Positions 37,468-46,183 of a stretch of DNA of 46,183 nt are shown here, piece by piece; position 1 is the stretch's first letter, and each line of letters opens with the position of its first letter. The translations under genes and the position numbers were made by a program. The DNA is from Verrucomicrobiota bacterium. GTDB lineage: Bacteria; Verrucomicrobiota; Verrucomicrobiia; Limisphaerales; UBA9464. The stretch is from assembly GCA_029865985.1 (NCBI GenBank), contig JARXAF010000090.1, forward strand, positions 1-46,183. The letters run 5' to 3'. The notes below the pieces were generated by a model that did not search any database, had not been told where the DNA came from, and was given only the letters and a program-made list of their open reading frames with translations.

Positions 37468-39633
37468 ATGACCCAGCCGACACCCCCCGACAAGACGCTG
37501 ACTGGACTGACCGTCCTGTTCTGTGTCGTGTTCGCCGGGCTGGCCGGTCGGTTGATTTACATTCAAGGCATTCGTCCCGATTCACCCCGGTACACACTGG
37601 GAGCCTCTCCGGCTCGCACCAGCTACATCCCGGCTCCTCGAGGAGAACTGCTCGATCGACGCGGCGAACGACTGGCCTACTCGCAATACGCGTACAACCT
37701 GCGAGCCAATCCAGTGGTGATCAGCAATCAAGCCCCTCATTTGGCGGCCCTGCTTTCACCGCTGTTGTCCATTCCCGCCGGCGTTTTGGAAGACCGCCTG
37801 AATGTGCGGCCCGAGCTGCGTTGGAAGCCGCATTTCAACACCAACTCCACCGGTTTGGTCGCCACCCAGTGGGTACAGATTCTCTACACCAACCAGAGTG
37901 TTCTGCTGGCTTCCAACCTGTCTTACGTGGAATGGACGCGGGTCCACACCAATCTGAAAACCTTCCGCTCCCCGGAGGAACGACAACTTCTGGCGGCATC
38001 GGCGGCGGTGGCCCATCGCAGGACCAACAGTCCCCCCATCGCTGCCTGGAACCTGCTGGCCAAATATCGTTTCCGGAAGGAAATCGCCCGAGACAACCGG
38101 TCGATCAACCTCGCGCTGAAACGGATCCAACCCCAATTGAAGGAAGTGCGGGAAAACGGGATCACTGCCGAGATCATGGAGCGGCGCGTGATGCCGCACG
38201 GCGAACTGGCCACTCCACTCCTGGGGACCACCACCAACGGGGTCATTCCCATCGTTGAATACCGCACGGCGACCAACCGCATCCGAGTCCGCACCCGAGA
38301 ATTGCCGCCCGAAATCCACGGTGCCGACGGCATCGAGCGGCAGTTCAACGACGAGCTTGAAGGTGTCGCCGGACAGGCAGTGATCCGACGGGGCAAAGGA
38401 CGCGAATTGGCCGGCAGTCGTGAAATGGATTTACCTGCTCAGCCCGGCGCCAATGTCCGGCTGACCATCGACGCCAACCTCCAGTACGTCGCGGAAAACG
38501 CGTTGCGACAGGGGATGTCCAAGCTCAAGCCCAACTGGATGTCGGCCATTCTGGTCCGGCCGTCGACCGGAGAAATTCTCGCTCTGGCCAACGCCACGGA
38601 CCCCGACTACTCCCCGGCCCACCAGCCCAACTCAGCGGCACCGAGCGGCGGCCCGCGCAAACCCCAGCATCGCAATCATGCGGTGTCCGAGTTGGTGGAA
38701 CCCGGCTCCACCTTCAAGCTGGTCACCTACTCGGCAGCCCTGGAAGCGCTCCCCGGACGCAACCTGTCTCCCAGTTCTCGGATCGACTGCGAAGGCGGCA
38801 CTTGGCGACCGCCGGCCGGACGCAAGAAACCCATCGCCGATGCACGCGGCCACAAACTCCATACGGTCACCCTCGAGGAAGCCTTCGCTGCATCCTCCAA
38901 CGTCGGTGCCGCCAAACTGGGATATGCCCTCTGGGATCCCGCCGCACCGCCGCGATCCACCGCACTCGTGAAATACGCCGAAGCCTTCGGTTTCACCCGA
39001 CGGACCGGCATTCTCTGCGGCGGAGAGCCCAACACACGAATCCCCGCCTGGGACGGCCTCGGCACCCAACTCATCCTCTCCTACGGCTACGGCATCTACG
39101 CCACCCCTCTCCAAATCACCATGGCCTACGCCGCCGTAGCCAATGACGGCATCCTCATGGAGCCCATGCTGGTGAAATCGGTGGAAAGCCCCTCGGGCAG
39201 CGTGATTCGCCATATTGCCCCGCGTCAGGTAGGCCGAGCGGTTCGCTCCGAAACGGCCAAACAACTGGTGCAACTCCTGACCGCCGTGGTGAGCCCCAAA
39301 GGCACTGGCAAGGATGCCGCACTCGACGACTACACGGTCGCTGGCAAGACCGGAACGGCCAACAAGATGACCCAGGCTCACATGGCCGCCGGCGTCACTG
39401 CCCATTTCAGTACTTTCGTGGGATTCCTTCCAGCGGAGAACCCTCAGATTTGCCTGCTGGTCTGCGCAGACGAACCCACCGGATCGGACGGACGGGCCGC
39501 CTACGGAGCCGCCTGCGTGCCGGTCTTCAAGGAAATTGCCCGAGAGACCGCCAGCTATCTGACCATCCCGCCATCCCCCGTCCTTGCGGTCAGTGGGTCT
39601 GCCGCCGAACGCACCGCCCTATCGCGTCACTGA
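37468..39633 (+). CDS. ftsI: Division-specific transpeptidase PBP3/FtsI
   Basis: APRGELLDRRGERLAYS, EPGSTFKLVTYSAALE, AASSNVGAAKLG, AGKTGTANK. Confidence 0.95.
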   Translation: MTQPTPPDKTLTGLTVLFCVVFAGLAGRLIYIQGIRPDSPRYTLGASPARTSYIPAPRGELLDRRGERLAYSQYAYNLRANPVVISNQAPHLAALLSPLLSIPAGVLEDRLNVRPELRWKPHFNTNSTGLVATQWVQILYTNQSVLLASNLSYVEWTRVHTNLKTFRSPEERQLLAASAAVAHRRTNSPPIAAWNLLAKYRFRKEIARDNRSINLALKRIQPQLKEVRENGITAEIMERRVMPHGELATPLLGTTTNGVIPIVEYRTATNRIRVRTRELPPEIHGADGIERQFNDELEGVAGQAVIRRGKGRELAGSREMDLPAQPGANVRLTIDANLQYVAENALRQGMSKLKPNWMSAILVRPSTGEILALANATDPDYSPAHQPNSAAPSGGPRKPQHRNHAVSELVEPGSTFKLVTYSAALEALPGRNLSPSSRIDCEGGTWRPPAGRKKPIADARGHKLHTVTLEEAFAASSNVGAAKLGYALWDPAAPPRSTALVKYAEAFGFTRRTGILCGGEPNTRIPAWDGLGTQLILSYGYGIYATPLQITMAYAAVANDGILMEPMLVKSVESPSGSVIRHIAPRQVGRAVRSETAKQLVQLLTAVVSPKGTGKDAALDDYTVAGKTGTANKMTQAHMAAGVTAHFSTFVGFLPAENPQICLLVCADEPTGSDGRAAYGAACVPVFKEIARETASYLTIPPSPVLAVSGSAAERTALSRH

Positions 39634-39634
39634 C

Positions 39635-40825
39635 ATGCTGACCGCGGAACCCATCCTCTCACCAGCGACCGAGGCTTCGGCTACGAAGGCATCGACGGCC
39701 GCATGCCGTCCAAACCGCTCCGCCCACAGCGGCAGCGAAACCTCGAAGTTCCCGCGGCGCATCGGCACAGCGGATCGCTCAGTGATCGATCCGCTGGCCA
39801 TCCGGCTTCGGCAAGCCCCCAGCGAACATCCGCTGCAACGACTTGATCTGTGTCGGATCGCCAAACAAGGCCGCATCTCCGCAGCGCTTGCCTGCTTCGT
39901 TCATGCGCTGCTCACCCAGGCGGGGCGTCGACCAGCCTTGCTCACTCCCGAAGGCGGACTCATCGCTGGCCGACTTTTTCCGCAACGACCGACCATCAGC
40001 GACGCTCCCGAGTGGGAACGACTCTTGGCGACCCATGTCCGCTCGGGGGGTGATTGCCTGATCACCGAAGAGGACGCGGAAATCCAGGAGTTGCTCAGTG
40101 GAGTGACGGCCCGCTCCGATTTCCAACAACCGTCTACGCCGCGTCTCTGGATCAAGCCGCAGGCATTGCATTGGCGCGGAAGCCGATTGCAAGTCCTCAG
40201 CACCGACGGCAGAGCCCGAATGGCCCACCTGCCACTGGTCGGCGGATCCAATCTCAAGGCCCTCGATCTCGCCCTGAATCTGGTCATCAACGCGGGCTGC
40301 TGCCCAACCCAATCGTTGGCCACCCTGCCCCTGTTGGAGGCTCCGACTGGGCTCCTCGAACCGGTCCATGCCGGGCAGCCCTACGGTGTTTTCGTGGATC
40401 GCGCCGCATCGGCCGCCGATCTGACGGAATTGCTCAATGAGGCACGCACCTTGTCCGGCCGTCGCATCCTTCTCGTGGTCGGAATCCGCGGAAGCACGAC
40501 GCTGGAAGAACGCCAAGCCATGGGTGCTGCGGCGGCGCTGGCAGACGAGGTCGTTTTCACCAGCGACAATCCTCGCCACGTGCCAGTACCGGCCATTCTG
40601 GCTGACTTGCAATCCGGACTGGGCGGCAAAGCCATCGAAGAACCCGACCGCCACACGGCGATCACGACCGCCATCCGGATGGCCAAGTCCGATGACCTCG
40701 TGCTCATCGTGGGCAAAGGCGGCAAACCCCTTCAGGAAATCGGCGGTGCGGTCATTCCCTGGGATGATCGGATGCATGCTCTGGACGCACTGGCCGGGCG
40801 CGGATGGGTGGGAGATTCACTATGA
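39635..40825 (+). CDS. MurE-like Mur-ligase homolog, apparently catalytically degenerate (no P-loop)
   Basis: C-terminal half retains MurE features: ILLVVGIRG...ERQAMGAAAALADEVVFTSDNPRHVPVPAILADLQSGL...EEPDRHTAITTAIRMAKSDDLVLIVGKGGKPLQEIGGAVIPWDDRMHALDAL. The expected GTNGKTT region reads IAKQGRIS. Confidence 0.75.
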   Translation: MLTAEPILSPATEASATKASTAACRPNRSAHSGSETSKFPRRIGTADRSVIDPLAIRLRQAPSEHPLQRLDLCRIAKQGRISAALACFVHALLTQAGRRPALLTPEGGLIAGRLFPQRPTISDAPEWERLLATHVRSGGDCLITEEDAEIQELLSGVTARSDFQQPSTPRLWIKPQALHWRGSRLQVLSTDGRARMAHLPLVGGSNLKALDLALNLVINAGCCPTQSLATLPLLEAPTGLLEPVHAGQPYGVFVDRAASAADLTELLNEARTLSGRRILLVVGIRGSTTLEERQAMGAAAALADEVVFTSDNPRHVPVPAILADLQSGLGGKAIEEPDRHTAITTAIRMAKSDDLVLIVGKGGKPLQEIGGAVIPWDDRMHALDALAGRGWVGDSL

Positions 40826-41574
40826 GCACATTGCCCAAACCCCATTTGCTCGGTCTCTTGGCGGGCCTATTCATGGCCTCGGGCCTGGTCGTCTCCACGA
40901 CGCTGCTCACGCGGACCTGGCTCAAGGTGGCTGACGCTGAATCCATCACCGTGACCGGATCGTCCCGTCGAAATGTGAGCTCCGACCTCGTCGTGTGGCG
41001 TGGTTCGCTAACGGTCGAAAGCCCGACGCTCATGGCCGCACAAGCGCTGCTGAGCCAACAAGAAAGTGTTACCCGCGGTTTCCTCACAACCCAGGGCGTC
41101 ACCAACACCCATTTCCATCCGATCGCCATCCAGCGCATCCAAGTCCGCGGCGCCAAGCAATCCGGCGAAGCGGAGGGCGAAGCAGAAAACCCCACGACCC
41201 GCTTCCGCCTCAGCCGAACCATCGAGGTGCGTTCGGGCGACATCGACACGGTGCTGAGCATGGATGCCAAGACCTCTCAATTGGTCAATCAGGGCATCGA
41301 GTTCACCGCAACCCCTCCGGAGTTTGTCTGGACCAAGGCCGGTGAAGCCAAGATCGAGATGCTCGCCGATGCAGCCCGCGATGCCCGCGCCCGAGCCGAA
41401 CAAATCGTCTCCCAAGGCGGACGCTCCATCTCGCGGATGCGTTCGGCCAAGATGGGCGTCTTCCAAGTGACTCCCCTTTATTCCACCCAGAACACCTGGG
41501 ACGGAATGAACGACACCACCTCGCGGGAAAAAACCGTCACGGCCGTGGTGAATGCGAGCTACGCCCTGAAATGA
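40822..41574 (+). CDS. SIMPL (DUF541) domain protein
   Basis: ITVTGSSRRNVSSDLVVWRGSLTVESPTLMAAQALLSQQ...GEAKIEMLADAARDARARAEQIVSQGGRSISRMRSAKMGVFQVTP. N-terminal TM. ATGA overlap with the MurE-like gene. Confidence 0.88.
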   Translation: MSTLPKPHLLGLLAGLFMASGLVVSTTLLTRTWLKVADAESITVTGSSRRNVSSDLVVWRGSLTVESPTLMAAQALLSQQESVTRGFLTTQGVTNTHFHPIAIQRIQVRGAKQSGEAEGEAENPTTRFRLSRTIEVRSGDIDTVLSMDAKTSQLVNQGIEFTATPPEFVWTKAGEAKIEMLADAARDARARAEQIVSQGGRSISRMRSAKMGVFQVTPLYSTQNTWDGMNDTTSREKTVTAVVNASYALK

Positions 41575-42974
41575 TGGAACCGGTGACACTCCAATTCATC
41601 GCCGAAGCCTCCGGGGGGATTTTGCATCCTCTCGAGGCGGGCTGCATGACGGTGTCCGGCCTCTGCACCGATTCGCGCCGTCTCCAAGCAGGCGAACTGT
41701 TCTTGGCGCTCCGCGGTGAACGCTTTGATGGGCACGATTTCCTCAAAGACCCCACTCTCAAGACCGCCGCGGCCGTCTTGATTTCTGAAGATCGACGGGC
41801 CGACGTGCCTCCTGGTTTGCCCGTCGTCACGGTCCAGGACACCCGCGCCGCCTTGGGACGCATTGCCGCCGCCTACCGGAAAGGGTTTTCAATTCCAGTG
41901 TTTTGTGTGGCCGGCTCCAACGGCAAGACGACCACCAAGGAATTGCTCGCGGCCTTACTGGAGACGCAAATCCCGACCCTCCGTTCCCAGGCCAGCTTCA
42001 ACAACGACATCGGCGTCCCGCTGAGCCTTCTCGGAATCAACCCCTCTCACCGGGCGGCCGTTCTGGAAGCCGGCACCAATCATCCCGGGGAACTGGCCCC
42101 GCTGATCCAGCAAATCGCCCCTCGATACGGGTTGGTCCCACAAATCGGCCGTGAGCATCTGGAACATTTCGGCGATCTGAACGGGGTCGTCGACGAGGAG
42201 TGCGCTCTGGGCGAAAACCTGCCCGCCGACGGCATCTTGTTCCTGAATGGTGATTGCGAAGCGGCTCGACCGCTGGCCGCCCGCACTCATGCCCGCGTGG
42301 TCCGCACCGGCTTCGGCCCAGAGAATTCATGGCGTGCGCGCATTCTGGAAAACGGCTGGAACTTCACCCGGTTTGAAATCATCGCACCCCAGGCCGAATG
42401 GTGCGGGGTTTTTGAGATCGCAGTACCCGGCCGTCACATGGTCTCCAACGCCACCTTGGCACTGGCAGCCGCCGCTGAATTGCACATTCGGCCCGAGGCA
42501 GCCCGACAGGCACTGGCCCGTTTTTCCGGAGCCAAACAGCGCCTTCAATGGTCCGAGCAGCGCGGAATCCGCTGGCTCGACGACACGTACAACGCCAACG
42601 CCGATTCCACCCTGGCCTCGCTCCAGACACTTTCAGATCTCCCGTGCACCGGGCGCCGGGTGGCCGTGTTGGGCGACATGGCTGAACTGGGGGAACACAC
42701 CGACGAAGCCCATCGGGAAATCGGAGCCGCGGCCCATCGGCTGGGCATTGACCTGCTGGTTTGCATCGGACGCTCGGCCAAGTACACTGCTGCTGGAGCT
42801 TTCGGAATGCATCAGGTGCTCGCGTTCCCCGATGTGGAGCAAGCCGTGCCTGCGCTGCGACCCCTCATCCGATCCGGTGACTGCATTTTGGCCAAGGCCT
42901 CCCGGAGCAGCCGACTCGAACGTCTCTTCGAGGCGCTCAAAACAGAAACGGTTGAATGCGGGGATAACCGCTGA
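41571..42974 (+). CDS. murF: UDP-N-acetylmuramoyl-tripeptide--D-alanyl-D-alanine ligase
   Basis: VAGSNGKTTTKELLAALL, NNDIGVPLSLL, AVLEAGTNHPGEL, WLDDTYNANADSTLASLQTL, VLGDMAELGE. Confidence 0.96.
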   Translation: MMEPVTLQFIAEASGGILHPLEAGCMTVSGLCTDSRRLQAGELFLALRGERFDGHDFLKDPTLKTAAAVLISEDRRADVPPGLPVVTVQDTRAALGRIAAAYRKGFSIPVFCVAGSNGKTTTKELLAALLETQIPTLRSQASFNNDIGVPLSLLGINPSHRAAVLEAGTNHPGELAPLIQQIAPRYGLVPQIGREHLEHFGDLNGVVDEECALGENLPADGILFLNGDCEAARPLAARTHARVVRTGFGPENSWRARILENGWNFTRFEIIAPQAEWCGVFEIAVPGRHMVSNATLALAAAAELHIRPEAARQALARFSGAKQRLQWSEQRGIRWLDDTYNANADSTLASLQTLSDLPCTGRRVAVLGDMAELGEHTDEAHREIGAAAHRLGIDLLVCIGRSAKYTAAGAFGMHQVLAFPDVEQAVPALRPLIRSGDCILAKASRSSRLERLFEALKTETVECGDNR

Positions 42975-42980
42975 CCCAGC

Positions 42981-44105
42981 ATGCTCTACAAGCTTTCAGA
43001 ATTATTCCCGACAGTCCCTTGGACGGTGTTCAAGTATGTCACCTTCCGCAGTGCTGGCGCCGCCATCACCGCCTTGGTGCTGAGTTGGCTCATGGGTCCT
43101 CGAGTCATCGAGGGTCTTCGGAATCTCAAATTCCGCCAGGACTACCAGCCCAAGGATGTTCGCAGTCCGGGCGATGCCACAGCCGCAGCCGCCGATCTGG
43201 CCAAACGGGGCACCCCCACCATGGGCGGAGTCCTGATCATGCTCGTCTTGGACATCTCGGTCTTCCTCTGGGCCCGCCCTAACATCTTGGTGATCCTCAC
43301 GATGCTTTCCCTGCTGGTGTTGGCCTTCTTGGGCTTCTACGACGATTGGCTAAAGGTCAGCAAACAAAGCGCAGCGGGCGCTCAGTCCCGGGTAAAGTGG
43401 ATTGTCCAAATCCTGCTGGCACTGGTGGTTGGAATCTATCTCTGGCAATTGCCCTCCACCCGCGGCTTGGTGACCGACATCCAAATCCCCTTCTTCAAGG
43501 ACCCCATCCTACGAGCCGTCCCTTGGATCGGCATTCCCCTAGTGGCTCTGACCATCATCGGCAGTTCCAATGCAGTGAATTTGACCGACGGCATGGACGG
43601 TCTGGCCATCGGCTGCACCCTGATTGTGGCCACGGTGATGCTCATTCTGACCTACCTGTCCGACAACGTGAAGTTGGCCACCTATCTTCAAATCCCCCAC
43701 GTCCGTGGTGCGAGCGAACTGACGGTTGTTTGTGCGGCCTTCATCGGAGCTTCCTTGGGTTTTCTGTGGTTCAACTGCCATCCGGCCGAGGTCTTCATGG
43801 GCGACACCGGCTCGCTGGCCCTGGGCGGCGCACTGGGCATCATGGCCGTCCTGATCCACCAACCGCTGGTACTCCTCATCGCTGGCGGGGTTTTTGTGGC
43901 CGAAGCTGCCAGCGTGATGCTTCAGGTGGGCTGGTTTAAATACACCCGACGCAAGTACGGCGAAGGACGCCGCATCTTCCGCATGGCGCCCTTGCACCAC
44001 CATTTCCAGAAGCTGGGATGGAAGGAATCGAAAATCGTCACACGGTTCTATATCGCCGGAATTCTCTGCGCCGTGGTGGCGTTGAGCACCCTCAAGATCC
44101 GATGA
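42981..44105 (+). CDS. mraY: Phospho-N-acetylmuramoyl-pentapeptide-transferase
   Basis: GTPTMGGVLIM, FLGFYDDWLKVSK, SSNAVNLTDGMDGLAIG, FMGDTGSLALGGALG, MAPLHHHFQKLGWKESKIVTRF. Confidence 0.97.
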   Translation: MLYKLSELFPTVPWTVFKYVTFRSAGAAITALVLSWLMGPRVIEGLRNLKFRQDYQPKDVRSPGDATAAAADLAKRGTPTMGGVLIMLVLDISVFLWARPNILVILTMLSLLVLAFLGFYDDWLKVSKQSAAGAQSRVKWIVQILLALVVGIYLWQLPSTRGLVTDIQIPFFKDPILRAVPWIGIPLVALTIIGSSNAVNLTDGMDGLAIGCTLIVATVMLILTYLSDNVKLATYLQIPHVRGASELTVVCAAFIGASLGFLWFNCHPAEVFMGDTGSLALGGALGIMAVLIHQPLVLLIAGGVFVAEAASVMLQVGWFKYTRRKYGEGRRIFRMAPLHHHFQKLGWKESKIVTRFYIAGILCAVVALSTLKIR

Positions 44106-44503
44106 GCGACACCCACCACAACAACCCCAGTTCCGGTCCATCCCAATCCCATGGATTACCGGCTCGAATCTCTGTCCGGATGTTCCTTGATCGCTCCGGT
44201 TTCGGTTGTTTAATGATGGCTCGTCGGCGGCACTCCGTTTCCCTATCGAAACCGTGTCGCATCGCCGCGGCGATTCGTGCATACCCAGCCACAAGCCTCA
44301 TTCTACCATCCACGATCCACGGTTTCGACCGAACTGGATGGGCACCGCTTTTTGGAAACAGTCCTGACAACCGTTTCCGGTCCGCGCTCAACGCGGTCAT
44401 TACCCCTTTCGTCTCGACCCGGGTGGAGGACCCGGTTCGGGACGAATCCGACACAACTCCATCCTCGATCTACGACGCACCGTCTACCTGCCTAATCCCA
44501 TGA
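44102..44503 (+). CDS. Orphan ORF (133 aa) in the murD position, ATGA-coupled at both ends
   Basis: ATG overlaps the mraY stop (ATGA 44102-44105) and its stop overlaps the LysM gene start (ATGA 44500-44503). The codon pattern looks weak and no domain is recognised. Confidence 0.4.
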   Translation: MSDTHHNNPSSGPSQSHGLPARISVRMFLDRSGFGCLMMARRRHSVSLSKPCRIAAAIRAYPATSLILPSTIHGFDRTGWAPLFGNSPDNRFRSALNAVITPFVSTRVEDPVRDESDTTPSSIYDAPSTCLIP

Positions 44504-45378
44504 GCATCCCCAACTCCCCGCTGCTGCCTGGCTCCAAACTGGAACAGGCCGCCAAGAGCAAATCCACCTTCAGCATCGCTGCCTTCATTTTCAGCGCCCA
44601 CGTGGCGGTGTTCCTGGTGGTCTTGCTCAATGGTTGCAACAAGGAGAGTTCCGCCACCAATGCGGAGCCGTCCGCCGCCACCAATCAGATCGATTTGGCG
44701 GTTCAACCCGGAGCCGGCGACACCAACGCCATGGCCCTGCCCCTTGGATTGGATACCAACACCGTGGCCAACCCTCCGGGCGGCGCAGTGACCTTCCCTC
44801 CGTTGGCCAGCGTGACCAACGCACCCGTGGCTCCGCCGAACTTGGGCGTCACCCCGCCGGTTGGATCTCCCACCGGTGACACGACGGCCAATGAAGCCGC
44901 CGGTGCCGGCTCAGAATACAAGATCAAGGGCGGCGACATTGCCTACAACATCGCCAAGACCCACGGGGTCTCCCTCAAGGCGCTCAAGGATGCCAACCCG
45001 AATGTGGACCTGGGCAAGTTGAAGCCGGGGCAGACGATCCAAATCCCGGCCGCCAGCGCCTCCAACTCGAAGGCTGCGGCGAACTCGGTCAAGGCCGACT
45101 CCTCTAGCGAACCGGCTGCAACGGGTGCGACCACGCCCTACACGGTCAAGGGCGGAGACACCCTCGGCAAGATTGCCAAGAAGCACGGGACAACGCCCAA
45201 GGCTATCCGCGCCGCCAATGGTTTGAGCAGCGACAAGATCAACGTCGGTCAGAAGCTCAAGATTCCCGGCAAGGGTGCGGCCGCTGAGACGGCCGAGCCG
45301 ACCGCGAAGGCCCTGACGGTGCCCGAGCCCGCTGCGCCCATCCCCGCCCCCCTACCGGTGCCGGGCACGGGCCGCTAA
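44500..45378 (+). CDS. Membrane-anchored protein with two LysM domains
   Basis: N-terminal TM, Ala/Pro/Thr-rich linker, LysM repeats [44 protein letters not shown] and [44 protein letters not shown]. Confidence 0.93.
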   Translation: MSIPNSPLLPGSKLEQAAKSKSTFSIAAFIFSAHVAVFLVVLLNGCNKESSATNAEPSAATNQIDLAVQPGAGDTNAMALPLGLDTNTVANPPGGAVTFPPLASVTNAPVAPPNLGVTPPVGSPTGDTTANEAAGAGSEYKIKGGDIAYNIAKTHGVSLKALKDANPNVDLGKLKPGQTIQIPAASASNSKAAANSVKADSSSEPAATGATTPYTVKGGDTLGKIAKKHGTTPKAIRAANGLSSDKINVGQKLKIPGKGAAAETAEPTAKALTVPEPAAPIPAPLPVPGTGR

Positions 45379-45392
45379 ATCGGCACATCGAA

Positions 45393-45421
45393 GGGACGTC
45401 CGGCCCGCAGCCGGACGTCCC
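45393..45421 (+). promoter_or_regulatory. Perfect 11-bp hairpin between the LysM gene and ftsW (no T-tract)
   Basis: GGGACGTCCGG-CCCGCAG-CCGGACGTCCC. Confidence 0.65.
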
Positions 45422-45445
45422 GACGGCTCCTGATCTCCTTCCGCC

Positions 45446-46183
45446 ATGCGTTCCACCTCCATCCTGCTGCTGCTGACGGTCAGCCTCCTGCTGGCCTTGA
45501 GTTTCACCATGCTCGCCAGTGCCGTGATGATGGAGTCGAAGTTCTCCAGTTTCGTCACCGTGCAGGCCGTGGCGATCATCGCAGGGGCGGCGTTGATGTG
45601 CATTCTTTGGAGGAGCGATTACCGCATCTGGCTCAAGTTGCACTGGTGGTTTTACGCTTTCGCCATCGTGACCTTGGCGATGGTGCTCTCACCGGCGGGC
45701 ACCTACCGCAATGGAGCCCAGCGCTGGATTTTCGGCATCCAACCGGCGGAGTTCGCTAAAATTCCGTTGCTGCTGACCCTGGCTGCCTGGGGCGCACGCT
45801 TCGGATCCCGCATGCGCTTTGGCGGCACGGTTTCCACCTTCGTGTGGGGTTTGTTTCTGCCGGGTATGGTCGTCGTGCCGTTCCTCGGATTGCTGTACAA
45901 ACAACCGGACCGCGGAACCATGATTCTCTTCGGCATGGTCACCGTGGTGGTTCTTCTTCTCAGCGGCATGCGCAAACGGTACGCCATCATTCCGACCCTC
46001 CTCGGGGCCGGTCTGGCATTCCATTTCTACAATTCCAGCAAGATGGTCCGGGACCGGATGGATGCGTTCCTGCATCCCGAACTCTTCCCTCAAACGACAG
46101 GTTCCCAGGCACTCAAGTCGCTGGCGGCACTGCGAGAGGGGGGATTGGAAGGAGTCGGCCTCGGATCGGGAGTCATCAAGCTC
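45446..46183 (+). CDS. ftsW: FtsW/SEDS family protein, N-terminal part (truncated by window edge; absent from the ORF track because no stop is reached)
   Basis: Translated by hand: MRSTSILLLLTVSLLLALSFTMLAS...YRNGAQRWIFGIQPAEFAKIPLLLTLAAW...LLYKQPDRGTMILF...LREGGLEGVGLGSGVIKL. Open for 246 codons to the window end. Confidence 0.93.
   Translation, partial: MRSTSILLLLTVSLLLALSFTMLASAVMMESKFSSFVTVQAVAIIAGAALMCILWRSDYRIWLKLHWWFYAFAIVTLAMVLSPAGTYRNGAQRWIFGIQPAEFAKIPLLLTLAAWGARFGSRMRFGGTVSTFVWGLFLPGMVVVPFLGLLYKQPDRGTMILFGMVTVVVLLLSGMRKRYAIIPTLLGAGLAFHFYNSSKMVRDRMDAFLHPELFPQTTGSQALKSLAALREGGLEGVGLGSGVIKL

Noticed and set aside
1-46183. tRNA, rRNA, transposase or integrase genes
   Set aside because: Intergenic spaces were read by eye and none showed a recognisable tRNA cloverleaf or rRNA; no ORF resembled a transposase or integrase. 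Not confirmed with a covariance-model search.

Overview
The window is about 46 kb of chromosomal DNA, densely coding and moderately GC-rich. It is most consistent with a Verrucomicrobiota/PVC-group bacterium: it has a planctomycete-type cytochrome c domain protein, a '[28 protein letters not shown]' prepilin-like protein and a reg_prop sensor kinase. No database search was run. Order of content: gltB (truncated at the left edge) and gltD; a divergent IF-1; an asparagine-synthase-like protein lacking the usual N-terminal Cys; a NarL-type two-component pair; an atypical LuxR-type regulator; a phosphohexomutase whose start codon lies inside a perfect hairpin; deoC; a TonB-dependent receptor; mreBCD-pbp2-rodA-rng; a partial type II secretion operon (F, H, I, J, K); a DUF554-like membrane protein; a cytochrome c domain protein; a RibD-like reductase; queA; and the left part of a dcw cluster (mraZ, orphan ORF, rsmH, ftsL-like, ftsI, degenerate MurE-like, SIMPL, murF, mraY, orphan ORF, LysM, truncated ftsW). 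The most interesting signals are: (i) a MurE-like protein in the murE slot that appears to have lost its P-loop; (ii) dcw genes not in the textbook set, joined by ATGA overlaps, including an orphan ORF coupled at both ends where murD would be expected; (iii) a 13-bp perfect inverted repeat covering the phosphohexomutase start codon; (iv) a dispersed GGGAGCCTGTCCC mini-hairpin repeat found between and inside genes; (v) paired DnaA-box-like sites upstream of mraZ. No CRISPR array, rRNA, tRNA or transposase was recognised.
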